A stretch of DNA of 27,320 nucleotides from JACCXJ01 sp052387115 (GCA_052387115.1 JBQTJM010000420.1:1-27320); one strand, 5' to 3'. Numbered from the stretch's first letter, positions 7,835-14,843 are shown. Translations and numbers: made by a program. Notes: generated by a model from the letters alone, not told the origin.

Positions 7835-8272
7835 TTACTTATGCGCCTCCAATGCCGTTTCGAGCTGGCGCACGGCACGGCCAATCATACCCTTGTTCTC
7901 CGGGTGCGCCTTGATCGCGTCGAGGTTGGCGGGCGGCCCCTCCCCCACGACAATGGCGCCCAGCATGCCGTTCCCGACGTGCGGGGTGCATTTATAGACA
8001 TAGGCACCCTCCGTGTCCAAGGTGACGCTGAACTCTTCGTTCATCGCCGATTTCCACGCTTGCCCACCTTCCGGGATCATCCCCTCGATCGACACCGTGT
8101 CGTGACCCGCCATGTTGGTGAACTTGACGGAATCCCCTGGTTCGATAAACACCACTGCGGGTTCGAACTTGGTCACCACCGCCTTGACCTCCACCGTATC
8201 CGCCACCGCGATTTGAGACCACAGTGCGCTCGCGACCGCAAGCCCGGCGATTTTCGTTTTATTGATCAGCAT
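7835..8272 (-). CDS. Pseudoazurin (type 1 blue copper protein)
   Basis: A 145-residue periplasmic cupredoxin that shuttles single electrons, typically between cytochrome c-type donors and nitrite reductase or other periplasmic enzymes. The signal peptide ends about residue 24 (AVA then DTVEV). All four copper ligands are visible in pseudoazurin order: His57 in AGHDTVS, then Cys95, His98 and Met103 in KCTPHVGNGM. The pseudoazurin-specific GMIPEGGQAWKS and GEGPPANLDAI segments separate it from amicyanin and azurin. It has its own promoter (8403-8431) and terminator (7750-7791). With the neighbouring xoxJ-like gene it may form part of a periplasmic alcohol-oxidation electron chain, but no dehydrogenase or reductase is present to show its partner. 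Confidence 0.92.
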   Translation of the reverse strand: MLINKTKIAGLAVASALWSQIAVADTVEVKAVVTKFEPAVVFIEPGDSVKFTNMAGHDTVSIEGMIPEGGQAWKSAMNEEFSVTLDTEGAYVYKCTPHVGNGMLGAIVVGEGPPANLDAIKAHPENKGMIGRAVRQLETALEAHK

Positions 8273-8402
8273 GACTCCGACTCTCCGTTTAATGTTGACG
8301 ATTCAAAGACAATCACCCGCTATACGACCATCCTCTCCAACCACCAGCTTCGACGCAGGGTCGGGCGGAAAGTTCACCCGTGAGACGGGTCAAGGCCGCC
8401 GT

Positions 8403-8431
8403 TATATAATAGATTCACGCGGGTGTGTCAA
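8403..8431 (-). promoter_or_regulatory. Sigma-70 type promoter of the pseudoazurin gene
   Basis: On the minus strand a consensus -35 TTGACA (8431-8426) is separated by 17 bases from TATATA (8408-8403). The predicted start near 8396 leaves a 5' leader of about 120 bases before the ATG at 8272, longer than needed for a simple ribosome site. Confidence 0.7.
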
Positions 8432-8527
8432 CCGAAAGCGGCCTCGATTCTGAAGAAACCTAGCCAAACATATTTGAAATTTCGGGTACCTAGACAAGCT
8501 CGCGCTCCCTCCGGGACGGCACCGAGA

Positions 8528-8800
8528 AACTCCCTCCCCTGTCCGTGCTTTTTGCGGACGGGGGAGGGCCGGGGAGGGGGTCAGCCCTACACGCGCTGAC
8601 CAAGCCCTTTCCTGGCCGCGGCGCCTTTACCCCCACCGTAGCCCTCCCCCGCTCCGCGCAGGAGAGGGGATCGGTAACCTCCCTCCCCTGCCCGCGCTTC
8701 TTACGGACGGGGGCCGGTCGGGGTGGGGGTCCGGCTGGCGAATGAGCATGTTTAATTTGATTCCCCTCATCCTAACCTGTCTCCCTGAGGGAGAAGGGAC
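8528..8800. repeat. Cluster of CCCTCCCC/GGGGAGGG hairpin repeats
   Basis: The gap between pseudoazurin and leuD holds at least four related C/G-tract modules: 8528-8580 (CCTCCCC, then GGACGGGGGAGGGCC), 8629-8671 (ACCCCCACCGTAGCCCTCCC, reversed orientation), 8682-8730 (like the first, ending GGGGTGGGGGT) and 8762-8800 (CCCCTCATCC, then CCCTGAGGGAGAAGGG). The modules alternate in orientation. I see no credible gene here; the short frames across it are repeat translations. Confidence 0.75.
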
Positions 8801-8849
8801 TGCCAGATTTGTTTCAGTCGATCTGCATACCAGTTGGCCGCGTGAGAAT

Positions 8850-9491
8850 CTATTCGGGAAACAACCAGGCGGCCTCGGCCCGGCGTCGGACCTCGAAACG
8901 GCGGATGTCATCCGCCGACTGCAAGGTCATGGCGATATCGTCGAGCCCGAGGAGCAGGCATCGTTTGATCCCGGGATCGATCTCGAAGTGCAACCCCTGC
9001 CCATCCGGCATCGCCACGGTCTGCCCCGCGAGGTCTATCGTCAACGCGTAGCCGGGTTTTGACAGCGCCTCGGAGAACAGCCGATCCACGACCGCTGCCG
9101 GCAACCGGATCGCGAGCAGCCCGTTCTTGCAGCAATTGCTGTAAAAGATCTCGGCGAAGCTCGGGGCGATGACACAGCGGATCCCATAGTCCAGCAACGC
9201 CCAGACGGCGTGCTCGCGCGACGACCCGCAACCGAAGTTGTCGCGGGCCAGAAACACCCGGGCACCCCGATAACGCGGGTCGTTGAGGACGAAATCGGGA
9301 TTGAGCGGACGTCGGCCGCAATCCCGACCCGGTTCCCCGGGGTCGAGATAGCGCCATTCGTCGAAGAGATTGGGACCGAAACCGGTACGCCCGATCGCCT
9401 TCAGGAATTGCTTGGGCATGATGGCGTCGGTATCGACGTTGGCGCGATCGAGCGGCACCACGATGCCGCACAGGTTCGTGAACGGCTCCAT
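8850..9491 (-). CDS. leuD: 3-isopropylmalate dehydratase small subunit LeuD
   Basis: Small subunit of isopropylmalate isomerase, which with LeuC interconverts 2- and 3-isopropylmalate in leucine synthesis. The 213-residue product is a full-length bacterial LeuD: start MEPFTNLCGIVVPLDRANVD, then TDAIMPKQFLKAI, GFGPNLFDEWRY, the substrate loop NFGCGSSREHAVWAL, and FAEIFYSNCCKNGLL. It starts 8 bases after the leuC stop, so the two are one transcriptional unit. No strong ribosome site is visible, which suggests coupling to leuC translation. Confidence 0.96.
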   Translation of the reverse strand: MEPFTNLCGIVVPLDRANVDTDAIMPKQFLKAIGRTGFGPNLFDEWRYLDPGEPGRDCGRRPLNPDFVLNDPRYRGARVFLARDNFGCGSSREHAVWALLDYGIRCVIAPSFAEIFYSNCCKNGLLAIRLPAAVVDRLFSEALSKPGYALTIDLAGQTVAMPDGQGLHFEIDPGIKRCLLLGLDDIAMTLQSADDIRRFEVRRRAEAAWLFPE

Positions 9492-9499
9492 GGCCGACT

Positions 9500-10894
9500 T
9501 CAGAGCTCGCGTACGTCCACGAAGTGGCCGGCGATGGCCGCGGCCGCCGCCATCGCGGGGCTCACGAGATGGGTCCGGCCACCCTGCCCCTGGCGCCCCT
9601 CGAAATTACGGTTGGAGGTCGAGGCGCAGCGCTCCCCGGGCGACAGGCGATCGGGGTTCATGCCGAGGCACATGGAACACCCCGGCTCGCGCCATTCGAA
9701 ACCAGCCTCGATGAACACCCGATCGAGACCCTCGCGCTCGGCCTCCTGCTTGACGAGCCCCGAGCCCGGCACGACCAGCGCCTGCTTGATATTCGGGGCG
9801 AGGTGACGGCCGCGCGCCACCTCGGCCGCCGCGCGCAGGTCCTCGATACGCGAGTTGGTGCAGGAGCCGATGAAGACCTTATCGACTGGGATCGCCGTGA
9901 TGGGCGTCCCCGCTTCCAGATCCATGTAGGCCAGGGCGCGCTGCATCCCGTCGCGCTTCACGGCATCGCCCTCGGGCGCCGGGACCCGCGCATCGACCGC
10001 GACCACCATCTCCGGCGAGGTCCCCCAGGAGACCTGGGGCTTGATCCCCGCGGCCTCGATCTCGACCACCCGATCGAACGACGACCCGGGATCGGAATGC
10101 AGGTCCCCCCAGGCTGCCACCGCCTGCTCGAAACGCGGCCCGCGCGGCGCGAACGGCCTGTTCGCCACGTAGTCGATGGTCTTGTCATCGACGGCGATGA
10201 GCCCGGAGCGGGCGCCCGCCTCGATGACCATGTTGCACACGGTCATACGCCCTTCCATGGACAAGGCCTGGACGGCCTCGCCGGCGAATTCGATGGTGTA
10301 GCCCGTGCCCCCCGCCGTCCCGATGCGGCCGATGATGTACAGCACCAGGTCCTTGGCGGTGACCGGAGGTGCGAGCCGCCCATTGATGCACACCAGCATG
10401 TTGCGCGATTTCTTCAACAACAGGCATTGGGTCGCGAGCACATGCTCGACCTCCGAGGTCCCGATCCCGAAGGCCAGCGCCGCGAGCGCCCCATGGGTCG
10501 AGGTGTGGGAATCGCCGCACACGACGGTCGTCCCCGGCAGCGAGAAGCCTTGCTCCGGACCGATCACGTGGACGATCCCCTGGCGCAGGTCGTGGATCTT
10601 GAACTGCGTGATGTCGTTCAGGGCGCAGTTGGCATCGAGGGTCTCGAGCTGCAGCCTGGAGACCGGGTCTTCGATGCGGTCCCGGTGGACGGTGGGGACA
10701 TTGTGATCCGAGACCGCCAGGTTCGCGGCCCGGCGCCACGGCTTGCGCCCGGCCAGCCTCAAACCCTCGAAGGCCTGGGGGGAGGTCACCTCGTGGATCA
10801 GATGCCGGTCGATATAGACGAGGGCCAGGCCGTTGTCATATTCCCGCACCACGTGGGCGGACCAGAGCTTGTCGTAGAGGGTTTCCGCGGACAT
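9500..10894 (-). CDS. leuC: 3-isopropylmalate dehydratase large subunit LeuC
   Basis: Aconitase-family large subunit carrying the [4Fe-4S] cluster that dehydrates and rehydrates isopropylmalate. The 464-residue product from ATG 10894 (MSAETLYDKLW) has the three cluster cysteines at about 345 (IGSCTNSRIEDL), 406 and 409 (CSMCLGMN), essentially the E. coli LeuC positions. Other family motifs are CGDSHTSTHGA and FGIGTSEVEHVLATQ. An in-frame start 27 bases upstream would overlap the previous gene. ATG 10894 lies 4 bases after the acuI stop, with GGGTGA upstream. The likely order is acuI-leuC-leuD; leuB is not next to leuD in this window. Confidence 0.96.
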   Translation of the reverse strand: MSAETLYDKLWSAHVVREYDNGLALVYIDRHLIHEVTSPQAFEGLRLAGRKPWRRAANLAVSDHNVPTVHRDRIEDPVSRLQLETLDANCALNDITQFKIHDLRQGIVHVIGPEQGFSLPGTTVVCGDSHTSTHGALAALAFGIGTSEVEHVLATQCLLLKKSRNMLVCINGRLAPPVTAKDLVLYIIGRIGTAGGTGYTIEFAGEAVQALSMEGRMTVCNMVIEAGARSGLIAVDDKTIDYVANRPFAPRGPRFEQAVAAWGDLHSDPGSSFDRVVEIEAAGIKPQVSWGTSPEMVVAVDARVPAPEGDAVKRDGMQRALAYMDLEAGTPITAIPVDKVFIGSCTNSRIEDLRAAAEVARGRHLAPNIKQALVVPGSGLVKQEAEREGLDRVFIEAGFEWREPGCSMCLGMNPDRLSPGERCASTSNRNFEGRQGQGGRTHLVSPAMAAAAAIAGHFVDVREL

Positions 10895-10898
10895 CAGA

Positions 10899-11894
10899 TC
10901 ACCCGCCGGCGATCTCGACAACGGTCCGGCCCGTCACTTCGCCTTTCAGAATCGATTCGAACACCCGCGGGAGGTCTTCGAGGCCGATCACGGTGGCGCC
11001 GATGGCATCGAGATGCCGAGGTCGGAGATCGGCATCGAGCCGCCGCCACAGAAGATGGCGCAGCGCGGTCGGGCAACCCGCCGAGGTGATCCCGAGGAGG
11101 CTCACCCCCCGCAAGATGAACGGCATGACGGTGGTGTGCAGGGCGCTGCCGCCGGCTAGCCCGACGCTGCAGATGTTCCCCAAGGCCTGGGTGGTGCGCG
11201 TCAACCAGGCGAGGACCTTCCCGCCGACATTATCGATGGCCCCCGCCCATTCGGCCTTCTCCAGCGGCCGCGATCCGAGGTCCATGGTATGGCGATCCAG
11301 GATCCGCGCCGCGCCCAGTCGCTCCAGGTACGCGCGGGCGCCGGGTTTGCCGCTCACGGCGACGACTTGGTAGCCGAGCCCCGACAGCACGTCCACGGCC
11401 AGGCTGCCCACCCCACCGCTCGCGCCGGTCACGACGACGGGCCCCTGGGACGGCGCCTGGCCGTTGTCCTCGAAGCGTTTGACGCAAAGAGCGACAGTGA
11501 GCCCCGCCGAGCCAAGCGCCATCGCCTCGCGCAGGGTAAGACCCGATGGCACGGGCACGACCCACTCGGCGGGTACGCGCACCCTTTCGGCGTAACCCCC
11601 GTCGTGAGCGACGCCGAAATCATAGCCGGTCACGAGCACGCGATCGCCGGGGCGAAAGCGCGGGTCTTCGGACGACTCGACCGTCCCCGCGACATCTACT
11701 CCCGCGATCAGCGGAAAGCGTGTCAGGATCTTCCCCGCACCGGTCGCGCCCAAGGCGTCCTTGTAATTGACGCTCGAGTAGGCTGCGTTGATCATCACTT
11801 CCCCGGGGCCGAGATCGTGGAGGTCGATCCGTTCAATGCGCCCGCGGATGGTGTCGGCCTCGCGATGGACGCGGAACGCCCTGAAGGTGCTCAT
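10899..11894 (-). CDS. acuI: Acrylyl-CoA reductase AcuI/YhdH (MDR family oxidoreductase)
   Basis: NADPH-dependent medium-chain dehydrogenase/reductase that reduces toxic acryloyl-CoA to propionyl-CoA. From ATG 11894 (MSTFRAFRV) it is 331 residues, close to E. coli YhdH (324). Visible motifs are SSVNYKDALGATG, PLIAGVDVAGTVESSEDP, FRPGDRVLVTGYDFGVAHDG, GSAGLTVALCV, the Rossmann loop TGASGGVGSLAVDVL, and SVGLAGG near the C terminus. The frame is open upstream to 12059, but homology begins at 11894. The gene is divergent from the Sel1-repeat gene (107 bases apart) and lies 4 bases ahead of leuC, so leucine genes and acuI probably share a transcript. Confidence 0.9.
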   Translation of the reverse strand: MSTFRAFRVHREADTIRGRIERIDLHDLGPGEVMINAAYSSVNYKDALGATGAGKILTRFPLIAGVDVAGTVESSEDPRFRPGDRVLVTGYDFGVAHDGGYAERVRVPAEWVVPVPSGLTLREAMALGSAGLTVALCVKRFEDNGQAPSQGPVVVTGASGGVGSLAVDVLSGLGYQVVAVSGKPGARAYLERLGAARILDRHTMDLGSRPLEKAEWAGAIDNVGGKVLAWLTRTTQALGNICSVGLAGGSALHTTVMPFILRGVSLLGITSAGCPTALRHLLWRRLDADLRPRHLDAIGATVIGLEDLPRVFESILKGEVTGRTVVEIAGG

Positions 11895-12001
11895 CAGGTG
11901 AGACGCCGCCATTCGGCGGCCGGAGCCGCGCGCGGCACGTGGTGTTCGGCACGCGGATAGGGGAACATGCCGGCATTGTAACAGACGGAGCCGAGTCGAC
12001 C

Positions 12002-12496
12002 ATGATGCGACGTCCCTTTCTGGTTTTGGTCCTGGCGACCCTCCTGTCTGATCCGGCACGGGCGGACTTCACCGAGGCGGTCATGGCCCATGCGCAGGGC
12101 CGCTACGATCAGGCCCTCATGATGCTGCGGCCGCTGGCCGAGACCGCCCACCACCCCTATGCCCAGTACTATCTCGGGATCATGTACTTGAACGGCCAGG
12201 GGGTGGCCCCGCACCCCAAGGAGGCACGACGCTGGCTCACCAGCGCCGCCGAGCAGGGGGTCGCCCAGGCCCAGTACCGCTTAGGCCAACTATACGCGAA
12301 GGGCCAGGGCGTATCGAAGGATATGGAGATCGCCTATGCCTGGTTCGGCGTGGCGGCCCATCTCGGGAATACCCAGGCCGCGACCGAGAAAAAGACAGCC
12401 GCCGGTGCGCTGTCCGGCGATGCGTTGCGCAAGGCCGAATCCCTCTCCACAGACTACATCGATCGTTACGGCAAGCCGCCCGGTGAGCGCAAATAG
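12002..12496 (+). CDS. Secreted Sel1/TPR-repeat protein
   Basis: A 164-residue exported protein with a signal peptide (MMRRPFLVLVLATLLSDPARA) and then helical repeats. At least two Sel1-like units are clear: YAQYYLGIMYLNGQGVAPHP with KEARRWLTSAAEQG, and AQAQYRLGQLYAKGQGVSKD with MEIAYAWFGVAAHLGN. Such proteins act as protein-interaction scaffolds; the partner here is unknown. ATG 12002 or 12005 gives the signal peptide, while the frame is open back to 11939. GGAG lies 11 bases upstream of 12002. An inverted repeat follows the stop at 12515-12548. Confidence 0.85.
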   Translation: MMRRPFLVLVLATLLSDPARADFTEAVMAHAQGRYDQALMMLRPLAETAHHPYAQYYLGIMYLNGQGVAPHPKEARRWLTSAAEQGVAQAQYRLGQLYAKGQGVSKDMEIAYAWFGVAAHLGNTQAATEKKTAAGALSGDALRKAESLSTDYIDRYGKPPGERK

Positions 12497-12514
12497 GCTT
12501 CGGGTTTAGCAAGG

Positions 12515-12548
12515 ATGGGTTAGGGCGATAGCCCCTAGACCTACCCAT
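12515..12548. repeat. Imperfect hairpin repeat
   Basis: ATGGGT (12515-12520) and ACCCAT (12543-12548) are complementary ends of an imperfect dyad with TAGGGCGATAGCCCCTA inside. It resembles the hairpins at 13055-13091 and 14448-14483 (GTGGGTTA or GTGGGCTA type). It lies 18 bases after the Sel1 gene stop and might also end transcription, though no T tract follows. Confidence 0.55.
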
Positions 12549-12692
12549 TCTCTTTGAAACCGCTCGCATCTGCCATACAATGCCGCTAAGTTATCAGTGT
12601 CCCGGCTCATGTGGTAACCACGCTTCGGTACCTCGTGAGCAGGCGTCAGAGAACAAAGAGCCGGGCCATTGGTCGATTGGCTGCTGAGATAT

Positions 12693-12761
12693 TTCGAGAT
12701 GATTTCGATGAGAAAAGCCAATGAACGCGAAATTACCAGATACGAAGGCCGATTGGGTTGA
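12693..12761 (+). pseudogene. BrnT toxin C-terminal remnant
   Basis: The frame ending at TGA 12759-12761 reads FEMISMRKANEREITRYEGR and overlaps the start of brnA. BrnT RNase toxins end in a very similar way, with an II/MIS-A-R-K/R-A-x-x-R-E-R/I-x-x-Y-E tail, and brnT normally precedes and overlaps brnA. The frame is open upstream only to a stop at 12636-12638, and that part does not look like BrnT, so about 70 N-terminal residues with the catalytic fold are missing. This is inferred from the motif and gene order. Confidence 0.6.
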
Positions 12762-13068
12762 CCCGGACGACGCGCCAGAATTGACTGGTGACGAGCTTGA
12801 CCATCCGCGGGGCATGTGGATGGATGGGGATAAAGCCATTTCCCGCGAAGAGGGCAAGACATATTTCCGCGAGATGCTAGGCAAGAAACAGATCAGCATG
12901 CTGTTGGATGTGGCGGTGATCGAGTATTTCAAGGCCAAGGCCAGTGGGCACGGTTATCAGACCCTCATCAACGAGACACTCAAACAAGCGATAGAGCGGG
13001 AGACTTTGGAGGAGACTTTGCGCCGAGTGTTGCGCGAGGAATTGGCCCAACATAGTAAGGTGGGTTAA
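12721..13068 (+). CDS. brnA: BrnA-type antitoxin
   Basis: A 115-residue protein whose central part, residues about 57-90 (QISMLLDVAVIEYFKAKASG, then HGYQTLINETLKQAIE), has the BrnA antitoxin pattern: a ribbon-helix-helix DNA-binding domain that neutralises BrnT and represses its operon. The N-terminal half (ADWVDPDDAPELTGDELD) also resembles BrnA. It overlaps the surviving tail of brnT, so it is an orphan antitoxin. Its last codons (KVG and stop) lie inside the GTAAGGTGG hairpin repeat, so the original C terminus was probably trimmed or replaced by repeat DNA. The start is ATG 12721, within the usual overlap; no strong ribosome site is seen. Confidence 0.75.
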   Translation: MNAKLPDTKADWVDPDDAPELTGDELDHPRGMWMDGDKAISREEGKTYFREMLGKKQISMLLDVAVIEYFKAKASGHGYQTLINETLKQAIERETLEETLRRVLREELAQHSKVG

Positions 13069-13091
13069 GGCGTAGGCCATAACCACCTTAC
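13055..13091. repeat. Hairpin repeat overlapping the brnA stop
   Basis: GTAAGGTGGGTTA and TAACCACCTTAC form a near-perfect 12-bp dyad around AGGCGTAGGCCA. Its left arm contains the last two sense codons and the stop of brnA. It is the same type as 14448-14483 and lies immediately before the long direct repeat at 13103. Confidence 0.75.
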
Positions 13092-13102
13092 CGAAATGCT
13101 CG

Positions 13103-13250
13103 AAAACTCGAGCCGGATCGAACCCAGCCCGCGTAGGGCCGTGTAGGCGGAAGCCGCTTATGGACGTTCCGCCGGGCTTCCACCTTCGGTGATTTCATGG
13201 AACCGTGGAACCGCATCTACCGTCCGGCGGATCGCCCTGCGGGCATCCGC
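13103..13250 (+). repeat. Long direct repeat, copy A
   Basis: About 148 bases starting AAAACTCGAG, with CCCAGCCCGCGTAGGGCCGT, GTAGGCGGAAGCC, GTTCCGCC, GATTTCATGGAACCGTGGA, GCATCTACC, and ending in the dyad GGCGGATCGCCCTGCGGGCATCCGC. A second copy in the same orientation lies at 14851-15003 with high identity and a few small indels. It contains two internal hairpins (GGCGGAA with TTCCGCC, and GGCGGAT with ATCCGC). No protein is convincingly encoded. Confidence 0.85.
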
Positions 13251-13275
13251 TTTACCAATCCGGGTTACGCGCGTT

Positions 13276-13521
13276 ATGGCCGAACAATCCCGCGCGGGCG
13301 GCTATCTGACATCACGCATGCTCGCGCAATCTCGTGTCATTGCCAAAGGCAATCACATTCGGGACGTGCAGCGGTTGGTGACCACCTATGGGGGCAAGCG
13401 CTCGACATGGGTCAAGAAGAGTAGTCCTCCTTTCGAGATGGGGCGTGATTACTATGAGTATCATTGGTATGAGCATCCTGGCATTGGCCGGGTAGAACTG
13501 AAGCGGAAGCGGGTGCACTGA
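13276..13521 (+). CDS. Orphan polymorphic-toxin-like C-terminal domain
   Basis: An 81-residue product from ATG 13276, or 67 from ATG 13318; the frame is also open back to 13189 through repeat DNA. The body reads KGNHIRDVQRLVTTYGGK, STWVKKSS and YEYHWYEHPGIGRVELKRKR. This pattern (R-D-V/L-x-x-L-V, YGGK, W-V-K-K, a His-Trp-Tyr-Glu motif, basic end) resembles, from memory, domains found at the C-terminal ends of Rhs or haemagglutinin-type secreted toxins. It has no secretion module of its own, so it is either a displaced toxin tip or a small cytoplasmic toxin. The next gene starts 2 bases after its stop and is a plausible immunity protein. Function is inferred; no catalytic residues are established. 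Confidence 0.5.
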   Translation: MAEQSRAGGYLTSRMLAQSRVIAKGNHIRDVQRLVTTYGGKRSTWVKKSSPPFEMGRDYYEYHWYEHPGIGRVELKRKRVH

Positions 13522-13523
13522 GT

Positions 13524-13871
13524 ATGCTTGTCAAATTACGACGCAAAACAACGCGATATTCGGATCTCACCTTGGGGCAGAGTTATGCGGTGATCGGGAT
13601 CGAGGCCGATGACTTCCGGCTTTTGAATGACCGCGGGCAACCGTACCTGTATCCCCACGAACTCTTTGACGTGGTCGATGCCCACGAGCCCGGAGATTGG
13701 GTCACCGAAATCGGTGAGGACGGGGAACGCTACGCGTATCCACCCGCATTAAATGCTAGTGGATTCTTCGAGGATTTTTTCGACGCGAAACGAGACGCGG
13801 TGACGACCTTTTGGCAGGCGATGAATCAACGCCTTGCAACGGCCAAGGGGCGTGCCTCCTTGTCCGTGTGA
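13524..13871 (+). CDS. Putative immunity/partner protein, family not recognised
   Basis: A 115-residue acidic, soluble protein starting MLVKLRRKTTRYSDLTLGQS, with YAVIGIEADDFRLLNDRGQP, YLYPHELFDVVD and an acidic C-terminal half (FFEDFFDAKRDAVTTFWQAM). The first part suggests a small beta-rich fold. It starts 2 bases after the toxin-like ORF, so the pair is translationally coupled. The basic toxin-like domain followed by an acidic partner is the usual layout of polymorphic toxin and immunity genes. That role is inferred from context, not from a recognised family. Confidence 0.55.
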   Translation: MLVKLRRKTTRYSDLTLGQSYAVIGIEADDFRLLNDRGQPYLYPHELFDVVDAHEPGDWVTEIGEDGERYAYPPALNASGFFEDFFDAKRDAVTTFWQAMNQRLATAKGRASLSV

Positions 13872-13977
13872 GCCGCGCCTACGAGGTCCCTCACCATGCT
13901 CTTTTCGCGACTACGGGCTACTTCATCGTCAACCACGACATCACGTACCGCATGGGTGGGGATTAGGCGGGGGACGA

Positions 13978-14222
13978 ATGAACTACACGTTGACCCGAGC
14001 ACGCAAAGAAGGGGCTGGCGGAGCGGGAGATCCCGCTTGAATGGCTGGAGCACGCCTTGAACGAGCCGGCTCTGTGTCGACTCGACCCGGACGATGCCTC
14101 GCTGTTACCGATCCATTCCCGAATTCGGCGGGCGAGTGCTCCGCGTGGTGGTCGAGCCCTCAGTTGAACCGGTTCGCGTTGTCAGCGTATTCTTTGATCG
14201 GAGTATGAGAGGAAAACTATGA
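13978..14222 (+). pseudogene. DUF4258 protein, broken by two frameshifts
   Basis: Three frames joined in order give one DUF4258-like protein. MNYTLTRAR is in the first frame from 13978. LAEREIPLEWLEHALNEPAL and CRLDPDDASLL follow in the second, entered about 13996-14012. IPEFGGRVLRVVVEPSVEPV and RVVSVFFDRSMRGKL are in the third, entered about 14104-14116, ending at TGA 14220-14222. This matches the usual order of conserved blocks in DUF4258 (R-x-x-E-R-x-I, E-P-x-R-V-V, DRRxRGKL). The stop overlaps the ATG of the DUF2283 gene (ATGA), the normal arrangement of this gene pair. No full-length product can be made. Confidence 0.75.
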
Positions 14223-14437
14223 GATTACATGTAGACCAAGAGGCCGATGCGCTCTATTTGCGTTTGGACGACTCGACGATCGTCGAGTCCGAGGAGGTGT
14301 CTCCAGGTATCGTGTTGGATTACAACGTGGAGAATCAGGTGGTCGGCGTTGAAATTCTGCACCTATCCAGGCGCGCTCCCCGTTTGGAGACCGGGAAACT
14401 AGTGTTCGAGACCGCGCCGAGCGTGGCGTCCAAGTGA
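14219..14437 (+). CDS. DUF2283 family protein
   Basis: A 72-residue DUF2283 protein: MRLHVDQEADALYLRLDDST, IVESEEVSPGIVLDYN and VVGVEILHLSRR, the typical small alpha/beta family often paired with DUF4258 in toxin-antitoxin-like operons. AGGA about 7 bases before the ATG is a good ribosome site, and the start overlaps the stop of the broken DUF4258 gene. The gene appears intact although its partner is dead. Biochemical role is not established; an antitoxin-like role is inferred from the pairing. Confidence 0.8.
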   Translation: MRLHVDQEADALYLRLDDSTIVESEEVSPGIVLDYNVENQVVGVEILHLSRRAPRLETGKLVFETAPSVASK

Positions 14438-14447
14438 GTCGATGTAG

Positions 14448-14483
14448 GGTGGGCTAGGCGTGCTGTTTACGCCGTAGCCCACC
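14448..14483. repeat. GGTGGGCTA hairpin repeat
   Basis: GGTGGGCTAGGCG (14448-14460) and CGCCGTAGCCCACC (14470-14483) pair around TGCTGTTTA. This is a widespread gammaproteobacterial intergenic repeat form. It lies 11 bases after the DUF2283 stop and could also end transcription. Confidence 0.75.
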
Positions 14484-14505
14484 ACGACCCGCAGAGCGGG
14501 TCTCC

Positions 14506-14646
14506 TTAAACACGGACGCTGGGACCCGCGAGCCCGCCACGGACCGCCCGGTGGGCCGAGCCGGAAGAGTTTCTATTGACCTCGCGGAAAGCGGCTCGTA
14601 ATGCTTGAACATTTTCGGTCAACAGCCGAATCCGGCGCTCCGCCAA
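14506..14646 (-). CDS. Possible small ORF or gene remnant
   Basis: From TTG 14646 a 46-residue frame reads LAERRIRLLTENVQALRAAF, then REVNRNSSGSAHRAVRGG. The helical first half looks protein-like, and AAGGAGG lies about 20 bases before the TTG, but no family is recognised and a stop lies just upstream. It could be the tail of a lost antitoxin-like gene or chance. The rest of the 800 bases from 14438 to 15234 holds repeats only. Confidence 0.2.
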   Translation of the reverse strand: MAERRIRLLTENVQALRAAFREVNRNSSGSAHRAVRGGLAGPSVRV

Positions 14647-14803
14647 TGACGCGGTGAAAAATAGCTACCTCCTTACAGTCGGTAACGCCGGTAATTCGTC
14701 ATGTGTAGCAATCAATTCGAGTAGCGATACCTTTTCCACCAACGCCATTGCACCCGCCGTAGGACGGGAAGAGGCGATAACCGAAACACATCATGTGCGC
14801 CGC

Positions 14804-14843
14804 CACCCATTGATGGGTTTCGCTTCGCTCTACCCATCCTACG
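14804..14843. repeat. CACCCATTGATGGGTTTCGC-type repeat
   Basis: This element (CACCCA, TGATGGGTTTCGCTTCGC, TCTACCCATCCTACG) is another common gammaproteobacterial intergenic repeat with self-complementary CCCAT/ATGGG ends. It precedes direct-repeat copy B, just as the 13055-13091 hairpin precedes copy A. Confidence 0.65.

Noticed and set aside
9524..11089. 521-codon plus-strand frame opposite leuC
   Set aside because: LeuC cluster cysteines and full-length homology are on the minus strand; the long antisense frame is a GC effect.
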